Below, in pieces: positions 15,977-23,955 of a stretch of 38,548 bases of DNA (within the stretch, counting starts at the first letter, position 1; the number at the start of each line of letters is the position of its first letter). Source of the stretch: JBNLBT01 sp050303435. Lineage in GTDB: Bacteria; Pseudomonadota; Gammaproteobacteria; Xanthomonadales; Marinicellaceae. The DNA is taken from contig JBNLBT010000023.1 in the NCBI GenBank assembly GCA_050303435.1, forward strand, positions 1 to 38,548. Reading direction: 5' to 3'. The position numbers and the translations under genes are program-made. A model generated the notes under the pieces. The model made no database searches. It was not told where the DNA came from and saw only the letters and a program-made list of their open reading frames with translations.

Positions 15977-18631
15977 TCAGAACTGAATGCTCCACGAATC
16001 GATGTAGCCGGTGTCAATATTGGCGCTGTCGGTGACTTTCAGTGTCCAGGTGCCGCTCGCCGGCGTGCTGCCTTTGTTCACGGTTTTGGATTCACTGATG
16101 TCATTGGCGCTGCCACCGGAACGCGGACGCAAGGTGGTCTGCACGCCGTTGGGATCGATCAGGTACACCGTCAGATCGCCGATGTAGGTGTGCACGATGT
16201 CGTAGGACACGGTGATCGAACCGGCGCTGCCGCTGGCGGTTGACACGATGCTGCTGGATCCGCCCACAGAGCTGTTGTCCGGGATGTTGACGTTGGCGGT
16301 GTTCTCAAAGAACGTCTGCCCCGAACCGGTGCTGTAGCTGCCCACCAGGGTGGTGCCGCTGAAGGCACTGTAACCGTTCAGCATCACGTGGTAGGTGCCG
16401 GTTTGCACATTGCTGATGGCGCAGTTCTCGTTGTTGCCGTTCTGATACGGGCGGCAGTCGTAACTGTTCAGCGTCGGTGCGCTGCCGAAGTTCACGTACA
16501 TGTCCGCATCGCCTGTGCCACCGGACAGGTTGAACACCAGATCCGAAGCGCCGGCCGGCACGTCCAAAGTAAACAGCAGCTGTTCGCCTTGAGCGCCGGA
16601 CAGGTTGCTTTCCGGCACGCCATTGGTCAACACCGTATCACCGGGTGGTGGCGGTGGCGGCGGCGCGTCATCGAAGCTGCCGACCAGCGACAGGCCTGAA
16701 TAGCTGCTGAAAGCGCGCACCATCACGTGGTAGGTGCCGGTTTGCGCGCTGGCGATGTCACAGGTCTCGTTGTTGCCACCCACGTACGGACGGCAGTCCC
16801 AGGTGTTTTGCGTGGGCGGATTGCCGAAGCGCACGTACAGATCGGCGTCGCCTGTGCCGCCGCTGATGGCGAACGACAGGTCGGTGGCGCCGGCCGGCAC
16901 GTCGAGGGTGAAGAACTGCTCGTTGCCGGTGCTGCCGGACAGGCCGGTTTTGGCCACGCCGTTGGTCAGTGTGTTGTCAACCGGTGGGGGCGGAGGCGGT
17001 GGCGGCACGTCGTCCACGGATCCGGAACCGATCATCGCCACCTTGCCGGCGCGGTTGTCGGTCCAGCTCATGGCCATGTGATCCAGCACCACGGACAGGC
17101 CGTTGTAATCGCCCCATTCCTGACCGTCGTTGAGGTTGCTCGAGGTTTGCGTGGAATAGCGCATCTCGGTGTCCCAGCTGCTGCAGTCATCGACAGAACG
17201 GTTGTAGTAGAAATCCACGCCGGTGCGGTTGTTGGAATGGCGCGTGTCGTAGTAGGCGATGTGCACCACGCCTTCTTCATCGACCTTGATCCACGGGTGG
17301 AAGCGGTCTTCCGGGTTGCCGGAGGACAGGCTGCCAGATGCGGTGTGCGGATTCGGGCACTGGGTCCAGCTGGCGCCGCCGTTGGTCGAGCGCGCCACGC
17401 GAATCACCGCGCGGTTGTTGGAAGCCGAGCCGGTGCCGCCGCCGGCCGAATCGTCGGCTTCATCGGTCCAGGCGACAAAGATGTTGTCGTTGTCCGGGCT
17501 GACGTCGGCGGAGGTGTAGATGAACACTTCACGGGTTTCCATCGCCGGAATCGGGAAATCAAAGTCGCCGTTCAGTGCGGCAACCTGCACGCCGGACTGG
17601 AATGAAGCCCCGCCGTTGGTGGATTTCAGCATGCGCACGCCGGAAAAGCCGTCGATGGCCGGATAGAAATAGTACACGTTGCCGGCGCTGTCGGTGGTGA
17701 TGTCACTGCCGATGCCGCGCGGCTCGGAGTTGAACGACAGCGGCGAGGAGAAGCTCACGCCCTGGTTGGTGGAACGGGCAAACTGCATCACATTGCCGTC
17801 GTGCCAGGTCATGTACACATTGTCCTGGTGCGGCGAGGAGGCGGAGCGGTCGACGTGGATGAATTCCTTGTCGCTGCCGCTGGTGGTGATGGTTTTCATG
17901 GATTCCCAGGTGTGGCCCTGATCCAGCGAGCGGCTCCAGCGCACGCCGATGCTGGGGCCGGACAGATCGCCCTGGTAGACGATGGAACCATCGGACGACC
18001 AGTCAATGGTCGGATCGCAACAGGAACCGGAATTGGTTTGCGCCTTGGTCCAGGTGGCACCGCCGTTGGACGACCAGTACATCGCCTGACCGCCGGACTG
18101 GTTGGAACCGGCCACGCAGTTGTTGGGGTTGGTCGGGTTGCACTCAACCGTCACTTCATTGCCGGACACGCCGGTGGCCAGCGCGGTTTCGTGTTCCGCG
18201 GAAACGGCTTTGATGGCGATGTCGGCTTTTTGCAGCGACTCAGGCAAACCGGGAATTTGCGCGGCGCTGGTTTTGCCGGCCATGTAGTGCTTGCCCAGGC
18301 CTTCCAGTTGCCACACGCCGTCTTTGAGGATGCCCCCATAATTCATCAGGAAGCCCTGATAGGTTGAGCGCGGGTAGTATTTGCCCAGATTCGGGTTGTT
18401 TTTGCGCACCTCGATTTTATAAAACAGCGGCACGTTGGCCAGGTGCTGATCGTCGGCCGGCAGCAGGGCCAGGTCCTTGGCGGTGATGTTGTAGTTGCGA
18501 TCGTCCCAGGCCGCGTGTTTGTTCAGGGCCTTGTAATCGACTTGTGGATCGGCGCCGTAGGACTGCTTGATTTCCGCGTACGCCACGGAACTCAGCAGGC
18601 ACGCGGCCGCCAGTGTGGTTTTAATCTTCAT
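15977..18631 (-). CDS. Secreted sialidase-like (BNR) beta-propeller with two PPC domains and a P domain
   Basis: The 884-residue protein has a signal peptide (MKIKTTLAAACLLSSVAYA) and an AGAGGA ribosome-binding site. The first 540 residues contain at least five Asp-box/BNR motifs of the S-x-(D/N)-x-G-x-(T/S)-(W/F) type (SSNGGATW, SLDQGHTW, STNQGVSF, STNGGASF, STNGGASW), the mark of sialidase-like propellers. Catalytic sialidase residues cannot be confirmed by eye. Poly-proline linkers join two bacterial pre-peptidase C-terminal (PPC) domains (about 550-655 and 665-770, each with GGTGDADxYV and CRPY) and a proprotein-convertase P domain (about 773-884) ending in SWSIQF. PPC and P domains usually sit at the C-terminus of secreted proteases, so a propeller carrying them without a protease is notable. 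Export by type II secretion is likely. It lacks the HGFE motif. Confidence 0.85.
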   Translation of the reverse strand: MKIKTTLAAACLLSSVAYAEIKQSYGADPQVDYKALNKHAAWDDRNYNITAKDLALLPADDQHLANVPLFYKIEVRKNNPNLGKYYPRSTYQGFLMNYGGILKDGVWQLEGLGKHYMAGKTSAAQIPGLPESLQKADIAIKAVSAEHETALATGVSGNEVTVECNPTNPNNCVAGSNQSGGQAMYWSSNGGATWTKAQTNSGSCCDPTIDWSSDGSIVYQGDLSGPSIGVRWSRSLDQGHTWESMKTITTSGSDKEFIHVDRSASSPHQDNVYMTWHDGNVMQFARSTNQGVSFSSPLSFNSEPRGIGSDITTDSAGNVYYFYPAIDGFSGVRMLKSTNGGASFQSGVQVAALNGDFDFPIPAMETREVFIYTSADVSPDNDNIFVAWTDEADDSAGGGTGSASNNRAVIRVARSTNGGASWTQCPNPHTASGSLSSGNPEDRFHPWIKVDEEGVVHIAYYDTRHSNNRTGVDFYYNRSVDDCSSWDTEMRYSTQTSSNLNDGQEWGDYNGLSVVLDHMAMSWTDNRAGKVAMIGSGSVDDVPPPPPPPPVDNTLTNGVAKTGLSGSTGNEQFFTLDVPAGATDLSFAISGGTGDADLYVRFGNPPTQNTWDCRPYVGGNNETCDIASAQTGTYHVMVRAFSSYSGLSLVGSFDDAPPPPPPPGDTVLTNGVPESNLSGAQGEQLLFTLDVPAGASDLVFNLSGGTGDADMYVNFGSAPTLNSYDCRPYQNGNNENCAISNVQTGTYHVMLNGYSAFSGTTLVGSYSTGSGQTFFENTANVNIPDNSSVGGSSSIVSTASGSAGSITVSYDIVHTYIGDLTVYLIDPNGVQTTLRPRSGGSANDISESKTVNKGSTPASGTWTLKVTDSANIDTGYIDSWSIQF

Positions 18632-19118
18632 TGTTTCCTCTTTTTTTAAAGTTGCTTGTCCGTCCGGTCACGCCGCCCTGGCGTTGTCCAGACCTGGAAG
18701 CGAAGCGGCGGGCGCATTGTCAAACACCCGATGCCGCGCATCCACATGGGCGCCGATGCACCCGACGACACGTCGCTGTGTCGCAATGACGCTCCAAACG
18801 CGTGCGGCCGCAAGACCGTGTGAGCCTGCCCTTGGCTTGTTCGGGCATGGCCCCGCGGCGTGAACGGTTGGGATGGTCGTTGTTTTGCTGTGAACCGTCT
18901 TCGCGGTTCTGTCTTCCCCCTTGTGTTCCTGACGTTGGCAAGGGTCGGTGAATGCACGCGGCGCCTTGCTGAATCCGTCAAGCAGCTTGTCACAATTGTG
19001 ACACAAAAAATGTGAAACCGCTTGCAAAAAACGCCTTGCGCCGCGCGCATCCGCCGTGGCGACAGAAAAAACAGCCGGGCGCGTGCAGGGCACGGCGGTG
19101 TTGACTTAGAATGCAGAC
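18632..19118. other. 487-base intergenic region between divergent genes
   Basis: No convincing gene is present. Open frames on the minus strand here are Arg/Pro-rich, lack ribosome-binding sites and look like chance reading of GC-rich DNA. The region holds a perfect 16-base palindrome (18988-19003), A-rich stretches downstream of it, and a TAGAAT hexamer at 19107-19112 close to the next start. Confidence 0.5.
18988..19003. promoter_or_regulatory. Perfect 16-base palindrome, candidate operator
   Basis: TGTCACAATTGTGACA is a perfect eight-plus-eight palindrome with no spacer. It lies 357 bases upstream of the propeller gene and 116 bases upstream of the 19119 gene, so it could control either. 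It resembles a dimeric repressor or CRP-family half-site arrangement but does not match the TGTGA-N6-TCACA consensus. The factor is unknown. Confidence 0.5.
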
Positions 19119-19889
19119 ATGAAGTGGACACATTGCCTGTGTTGTTTGTTGCTGATCTGGCCTGCGCTGCTGCCGGCGGATGCGGCGCTGCGCTTCGATC
19201 ACGCGGTGATTGTGGTGCGCGATCTCGATACGGCCGTTGCGGATTTTGCCGCGCTGGGTTTCACCGTCAAACCGGGCCGCTTGCACGCCAACGGCTTGCA
19301 CAATGCGCACATCAAGCTGACCGAGGGCCACGCGCTGGAGTTGATGGCGGTGCAGACCGGTGAGGCCGATGCGCTGAGTGAATTTTACCGCCGTCGCTTG
19401 TTGCAGGGTGAAGGCGGCGCGGCCCTGGCATTTGCCAGCGCGGACCTTGCGGCCTTGTCCGAACGCTTGCGCGATGCCGGCATTCAGCACCGGCTGCAGC
19501 CGGGGCGTTTGTGGGATGTGCTGAACTTGAGCGGTCCACTGGATGGACTGTTTTTTATTCAATGGCACGCGCGGATCGAGGACGCTGAACAGTGGCTGCA
19601 ACAGCGCAACGGTGCGCGCGGCGTGATGGGGTTGTGTCTGGCGGACAGCGCCGAAATGCGCGCGCTGTTGCCGCTGCTTGGTGCCCGTGCCCTGGATTCA
19701 TCGCAACGCGCCTGGCGGCTGGGGCGGGTGCAGCTGCAGTTGCAGGAAACTGTGCAGTGGCCCGCGCTGCTGTTTTCCTGCGCGCGCATCCGCGGACTGA
19801 ATGCCGCGGCCGAATTGCACGGCCTGCGGCTGTTGCCCGCGCCACAGCCAGCGCACCTCAAGCCGGCACATGAACGCTCAGAGCGGTGA
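19119..19889 (+). CDS. VOC/glyoxalase-like domain protein with signal peptide
   Basis: The 256-residue protein begins with a signal-like segment (MKWTHCLCCLLLIWPALLPADA). It is followed by a vicinal-oxygen-chelate-type start LRFDHAVIVVRDLDTAVADF and GHALELMAV, typical of glyoxalase-like domains that adopt paired beta-alpha-beta3 modules. A second module with conserved metal ligands is not clear, so catalysis is uncertain. Glyoxalase-like proteins are normally cytoplasmic, so an export signal is unusual. No Shine-Dalgarno sequence precedes ATG 19119. A TAGAAT hexamer ends seven bases before it, so the mRNA could be leaderless. The GFA-like gene follows after 33 bases on the same strand and may be cotranscribed. 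Confidence 0.72.
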   Translation: MKWTHCLCCLLLIWPALLPADAALRFDHAVIVVRDLDTAVADFAALGFTVKPGRLHANGLHNAHIKLTEGHALELMAVQTGEADALSEFYRRRLLQGEGGAALAFASADLAALSERLRDAGIQHRLQPGRLWDVLNLSGPLDGLFFIQWHARIEDAEQWLQQRNGARGVMGLCLADSAEMRALLPLLGARALDSSQRAWRLGRVQLQLQETVQWPALLFSCARIRGLNAAAELHGLRLLPAPQPAHLKPAHERSER

Positions 19890-19922
19890 TAAAATGATTG
19901 CATTGATGGCCTCGGAACACAC

Positions 19923-20414
19923 ATGCCTGAATCCAATGAGAAGTCCCTGACGGGCGGCTGCAGCTGCGGCGAATGCCGCTATCAATTGAACGCCGCGCCG
20001 CTGTTTGTGCACTGCTGTCACTGCAGCTGGTGCCAGCGCGAAAGCGGCGCCACCTTTGCCCTGAACGCCATGCTGGAAACGCGGCACGTGCAGCTGAGCA
20101 CTGGCCGGGTTGAAATCATCGACACGCCGAGCGCGTCCGGACGCGGCCAGGGCATTGCCCGTTGCCCGCGCTGCCGCGTGGCGCTGTGGTCCCATTACGC
20201 GAGTTTGCGTGAGGCCATGGCCTTCGTGCGCGTGGGCACGCTGGACGAACCGGCCGCCTGCCCGCCGGACGTGCACATTTTCACCGCCAGCAAACAACCC
20301 TGGGTGGTGCTGGACGGCGCCGTGCCGGTGTGCGAAGTTTTCTACGCACGCGAGGCCCTGTGGCCACACAGCAGCCTGCAGAGATTCCAGGCGCTGCTGG
20401 ATTCTATGGCCTGA
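19923..20414 (+). CDS. GFA family zinc-binding protein (Gfa-like)
   Basis: The 163-residue protein has the zinc-binding layout of the glutathione-dependent formaldehyde-activating (GFA) family: C13-x-C15-x2-C18 (GCSCGECRY), then HCCHCSWCQ with C34 and C37, then CPRC further on. Characterised members bind glutathione or related thiols, but most family members have no proven reaction. Length is typical (120-170). It is cytoplasmic, with no signal peptide. It lies 33 bases after the VOC-like gene. Glyoxalase-like and GFA-like proteins both relate to glutathione-linked aldehyde chemistry, but the upstream protein appears exported, so a shared pathway is only a guess. Confidence 0.88.
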   Translation: MPESNEKSLTGGCSCGECRYQLNAAPLFVHCCHCSWCQRESGATFALNAMLETRHVQLSTGRVEIIDTPSASGRGQGIARCPRCRVALWSHYASLREAMAFVRVGTLDEPAACPPDVHIFTASKQPWVVLDGAVPVCEVFYAREALWPHSSLQRFQALLDSMA

Positions 20415-20439
20415 GCGTGCGCTGGCGCGTCGCTCAGGC
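20409..20439. terminator. Inverted repeat spanning both stop codons of convergent genes
   Basis: GCCTGAGCG (20409-20417) and CGCTCAGGC (20431-20439) form a perfect nine-base stem with a 13-base loop. The stop codons of the GFA-like gene (plus) and the molybdopterin subunit gene (minus) lie inside the two arms. No T-tract follows, so it may stabilise 3' ends or act as a weak terminator in both directions. Confidence 0.45.
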
Positions 20440-22728
20440 GGTGTTGGCCCGCGCCGCGCGCATGACGTCCTGCAACTGATTCAGTATCGGCAGATTGCGG
20501 ATGCGCACCGCGCAGGCGTCAAAGATCGCGTTGGTCAGGGCCGGCGCCACCGGCGGCAACGGAATTTCTCCAACCCCGGCCGGTTCCTCGCCGTGGCGGA
20601 TGATGTGCACTTCCAGCACATCCGGCGCGCCGTTTTGACGCAGAATCGGATAATCATTGAAGTTGTTTTGCACCACCTGGCCGTCGCGCACCGTGATTTC
20701 CAGGTTCAGGGCGGTGCTCAGTGCATCGATGGTGCCGCCCTGCATTTGCGCCTCCACGCCGCGCGGATTGACCGGCAGGCCGCAGTCGATGGCGCCGATG
20801 ATGCGGTGAATTTCCAGATCGCCGTCGGCCGACACGGACACTTCGATGGCGTGCGCGGCGTAGCCACCGAAGGTGAAGTGCGTCGCCAGCCCAATGCCGC
20901 GGCCTTTTTCTCTGGGGCGGTGATAGCCGATGGCGTCGGCGACTTTTTGCAGCACCCGCGCCAGCCGGCCGGGGTTGAACACCGGTCCACCGTGATTGGC
21001 GTAGGGGATGTCGCGCATTTCACCCAGCAGCTTCAGTTGCATGGCCAGCGGGTCCTGGCCGCTGGCGTGCGCCATTTCATCGAGAAAACTTTGAATCACA
21101 AAAGCGTTGGCGGTGTGCGCCGGGGCGCGCCAGGAACCGCGCGGCATGCCCGACTGCGCGGAAAAATACTGCACGCGGTAATTGTCCACCAGGTTGGCCG
21201 GGTAATCGTCGGTGTACAGTTCGGCCTGCCAGTAATCGCTTTCCGGCACGTTGGTGCGGCGATAGTATTTGCTCGCCGAGGCGAGGCGGTGTTGCCAGGC
21301 GATCACGCGGCCCTCCGCGTCCAGTCCGGCGCTGATTTCGTGCACCCCGCTGGGGCGGTAGAAATCGTGCTTGATGTCGTCTTCGCGGCTCCACAGCAAT
21401 TGAATCGGCCAGCCGGTTTTTTTCGAAATCATCACCGCTTCGGCGACGTAGTCATTGGTCAGACGGCGTCCGAAGCCGCCGCCCACCCGAGTCATCTCGA
21501 CTTTGATGTTGAGCCGTTCGATGCAACATTCGGCGTGCGCCGCGCGCGACGCGCCGCCGGGCATCTGCGTCGGGGCAATGATGTGCGCAGTGTCGCCTTT
21601 AACGTGGGCAAAGCAATTCTGCGGTTCCAGCGGTGCGTGCGACACATAGGGGATGCGGTAGCGGTTCGACAGGCGGATTTTGGCGCTTTTGAGGGCGGCG
21701 TCAAAATCGCCGTCATTGCGCACCGTCTGGGCGCTCTGCCCGTCGTTCAGCAGGCCTTCCATGTGGGCGTACAGCGATTCAGTGCTTTCCTTGGCGTGCG
21801 GCGAAGGACCCCAGGTGATTTTCAGGGCTTTGCGCGCCTGCATCACTTGCCAGGTGGACTCGCCCACCACCGCCACGGCACTGGCCAGAATGTTGTACGG
21901 TTCGCCGGGTTTGGGGCCGTCCAGCTTGAACACGTCAAGGATGCCCGGCATTTTGCGCGCCGCGCTGTCATCCACCGAGACCACCGCGCCGTCGAGGTGC
22001 GGGCAGCGCACCAGCATGGCGTATTTCATGCCCTCCACCTGCGTATCGATGCCGTAACGCGCCCGTCCGGTGACGATGTCGTGCACACCGACGGCGTTGT
22101 GCGGCTGACCGATGATTCTGAATTCACTGGCTTTTTTCAATGCCGGCGGGGCATCCGGCAGCGCCAGTGCAGCGGCGGCGCTGGCCAATTCACCGTAGCG
22201 CAGTCGCTGGCCGTTCGGACCCAGCACCTCGCCGGGTTGCGTGCGGCATTGCGCCACCGGCACTTGCCAGCGTTGCGCGGCGGCGGTGAGCAACTGCGCC
22301 CGCGCGGTGGCGCCGACTTCACGCATGAATTGCCAGTTGCCGCGGGTGCCGGTGCTGCCACCGACGCCCTGGCCACCGTATTTCCAGGTGTAGCCCTCGT
22401 CGGTCTTGACCAGTCCCAGCGGCATCGGCAGCACGTCCACCTGTGACCACAGGACGTCGAGCTCTTCGGCGATCATCATCGGCAGCACGGTGCGCACGCC
22501 CTGACCGATTTCCGGTTGGTTGCTGCCGATCTGCACGCGCCCGTCGGGGTCGATGCGCACAAAAAAACCGATTTGACCTGTGGCGCTGGCGGATTGGCCT
22601 GCCTCACCACCGGCATCGGCCGACAGCCCAGGAAAGCCCACGATGAGGCCACCGCCCGCCGCCAGTCCGGCGATCAGCAGGCGGCGGCGTTGTGGATTGT
22701 GTGGTGTGGAATCGCTGCGCTGTTTCAT
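20434..22728 (-). CDS. Molybdopterin-binding subunit of an exported aldehyde/isoquinoline oxidoreductase
   Basis: The 764-residue protein is the large subunit of a xanthine-oxidase-family molybdenum hydroxylase, closest in style to isoquinoline 1-oxidoreductase beta (IorB) and other Tat-exported aldehyde dehydrogenases. The N-terminus has a twin-arginine signal (RRRLLIAGLAAGGG). Family features include IGSNQPEIGQG, TRVGGGFGRR for molybdopterin contact, PRGSWRAPAHTANAF, and GVGEIPLPPVAPAL, where the glutamate is the expected catalytic base. Such enzymes hydroxylate aldehydes or N-heterocycles with water as oxygen source. The substrate is unknown. It overlaps the iron-sulfur subunit gene by four bases. 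No FAD subunit or cofactor-insertion chaperone is in the window, so electrons probably pass to a cytochrome encoded elsewhere. Confidence 0.93.
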   Translation of the reverse strand: MKQRSDSTPHNPQRRRLLIAGLAAGGGLIVGFPGLSADAGGEAGQSASATGQIGFFVRIDPDGRVQIGSNQPEIGQGVRTVLPMMIAEELDVLWSQVDVLPMPLGLVKTDEGYTWKYGGQGVGGSTGTRGNWQFMREVGATARAQLLTAAAQRWQVPVAQCRTQPGEVLGPNGQRLRYGELASAAAALALPDAPPALKKASEFRIIGQPHNAVGVHDIVTGRARYGIDTQVEGMKYAMLVRCPHLDGAVVSVDDSAARKMPGILDVFKLDGPKPGEPYNILASAVAVVGESTWQVMQARKALKITWGPSPHAKESTESLYAHMEGLLNDGQSAQTVRNDGDFDAALKSAKIRLSNRYRIPYVSHAPLEPQNCFAHVKGDTAHIIAPTQMPGGASRAAHAECCIERLNIKVEMTRVGGGFGRRLTNDYVAEAVMISKKTGWPIQLLWSREDDIKHDFYRPSGVHEISAGLDAEGRVIAWQHRLASASKYYRRTNVPESDYWQAELYTDDYPANLVDNYRVQYFSAQSGMPRGSWRAPAHTANAFVIQSFLDEMAHASGQDPLAMQLKLLGEMRDIPYANHGGPVFNPGRLARVLQKVADAIGYHRPREKGRGIGLATHFTFGGYAAHAIEVSVSADGDLEIHRIIGAIDCGLPVNPRGVEAQMQGGTIDALSTALNLEITVRDGQVVQNNFNDYPILRQNGAPDVLEVHIIRHGEEPAGVGEIPLPPVAPALTNAIFDACAVRIRNLPILNQLQDVMRAARANTA

Positions 22729-23192
22729 GCGGTGTTCTCCTGCATCAGTTGCGCGGCGCGGTGGATGGCCTTGCGGATGCGGTGGTAGGTGCCGCAGCGG
22801 CAGATGTTGCCGATGTTTTGTTTAATCTCTTCGTCGCTGGGCTGAGGGTGCTTGCTGAGAAAGTCGCTTGCGGCCATGATTTGTCCGGCCTGGCAGTAGC
22901 CGCATTGCGGCACGTCCATTTCAATCCAGGCTTGCTGCACCGGGGTCAGTTGACCGTCCGTGGCCAGGCCTTCAATGGTGGTGATATTCTGCTCTTCAAC
23001 CTGTTTCACCGGGACCGTGCAGCTGCGCACCGCGCGGCCGTTGAGGTGCACTGTGCAGGCGCCGCACTGACCGATGCCGCAGCCGAATTTGGTGCCGGTG
23101 AGTTTCAGTTGATCGCGCAAGACCCACAACAGTGGGCTGTCGGGATCGCCGCTGTATTGGTGGGCGGTGTTGTTGACGGTAAATTTAATCAT
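22725..23192 (-). CDS. (2Fe-2S)-binding small subunit of the molybdenum hydroxylase
   Basis: The 155-residue protein is a standard two-cluster iron-sulfur subunit (IorA-like). C38, C43, C46 and C58 (GCGIGQCGAC and RSC) bind the plant-ferredoxin-type cluster. C97, C100, C131 and C133 (CGYC and CRC) bind the helical-domain cluster next to the molybdenum cofactor. It has no signal of its own, so it should be carried across the membrane by the Tat signal on the large subunit. Its stop overlaps the start of the large-subunit gene by four bases (an ATGA junction), so the two are translated together. It is divergent from the nucleotidyltransferase-like gene. Confidence 0.95.
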   Translation of the reverse strand: MIKFTVNNTAHQYSGDPDSPLLWVLRDQLKLTGTKFGCGIGQCGACTVHLNGRAVRSCTVPVKQVEEQNITTIEGLATDGQLTPVQQAWIEMDVPQCGYCQAGQIMAASDFLSKHPQPSDEEIKQNIGNICRCGTYHRIRKAIHRAAQLMQENTA

Positions 23193-23413
23193 GGCGTGCG
23201 TCCGGTGAGAGTTCTATTCAATTCTAGACACCGCAATGGCATGAAAGATGCATCAAAGGTCACGTTTGTGGCGCGTTTGCTGTATTTTGTGCGCATTTCG
23301 TATTATATTGATACACAATCAACCATTGGCGTTGCGACTGAAGACGGCAGCCATGACCGTACACCGTCAAGTCGATGCCGCCGGCGGCTGATTCAAGCAG
23401 GGAGTGATTCGGC

Positions 23414-23884
23414 ATGAAATTTGAGCTGCGCATGGTGCAGAAACTCAATCGCGGTGGCGTCCGATTTGCCGTGGTGGGTTGTTTCGCGTTGCAGTTTTAT
23501 CACGCCGCCCGGCGCATTCATGACCTGGACATTCTGATTGATTGGCGTCTGGACAATCTGCAGGCCGTCGATGCCACCCTGACAGACGCGGGTCTGCAGT
23601 CCAAATGGCCGATTGATCCTGAGCAAATGTTTCGCCGCCGCGGCCACTACCTCGACCGCCTTAAATTGCGCGAATGGTCGTTTTACAATCCAAAACAGGT
23701 GCAACGTCACGTCGATGTGTTGATCTTCGATGATTTGCACGGCAAAACGGTGCAAACTCATGAACTGGATGGCGTGAACGTGCCGGTGCTGGATGTGGAC
23801 GACCTGATCGAAATGAAAAAAGCCTCGGACCGCCCGCAGGACAAAGTCGATGTGCAGCAATTGCTGCTGCACCGCTGGGACTGA
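23414..23884 (+). CDS. Nucleotidyltransferase-fold protein (DUF6036/AbiEii-like)
   Basis: The 156-residue protein has the opening pattern of minimal nucleotidyltransferases: a strand (FAVVGCFALQFY), then R-x2-H-DLDILID, where the two aspartates of D-x-D would bind metal. The first glycine pair is degenerate (GC instead of GG or GS), so activity is uncertain. Related short proteins occur in toxin-antitoxin modules (AbiEii/MntA type) and as orphan housekeeping-like genes. No partner gene is visible. The 221-base gap before it holds only short chance frames, and the next gene is convergent. A TATTAT hexamer at 23301-23306 could be its -10 box, and GGGAG sits before ATG 23414. Confidence 0.7.
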   Translation: MKFELRMVQKLNRGGVRFAVVGCFALQFYHAARRIHDLDILIDWRLDNLQAVDATLTDAGLQSKWPIDPEQMFRRRGHYLDRLKLREWSFYNPKQVQRHVDVLIFDDLHGKTVQTHELDGVNVPVLDVDDLIEMKKASDRPQDKVDVQQLLLHRWD

Positions 23885-23906
23885 AGCGCGCCCTGACCTG
23901 GTCGCG

Positions 23907-23943
23907 GCCGCTGCGCCCGGATTTTCGGCACAGGCGCAGCGGC
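23907..23943. terminator. Hairpin between convergent genes
   Basis: GCCGCTGCGCC and GGCGCAGCGGC form a perfect 11-base stem with a 15-base loop, placed in the 71-base gap between the 23414 gene (plus) and the delta-60-repeat gene (minus). There is no T-tract, so it is a terminator-like or mRNA-protecting stem rather than a classic Rho-independent terminator. Confidence 0.55.
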
Positions 23944-23955
23944 GCAATGCATCCT

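Noticed and set aside
18646..19131. Minus-strand open frame of 161 codons in the gap before the VOC-like gene
   Set aside because: Composition is Arg/Pro/Thr-rich, there is no ribosome-binding site, and it overlaps the start of a better-supported gene.
20110..22446. Plus-strand open frame of 778 codons opposite the molybdopterin subunit
   Set aside because: The minus-strand gene has full family motifs and a Tat signal. The plus-strand product is low-complexity His/Val/Arg-rich and begins out of frame inside the GFA gene.
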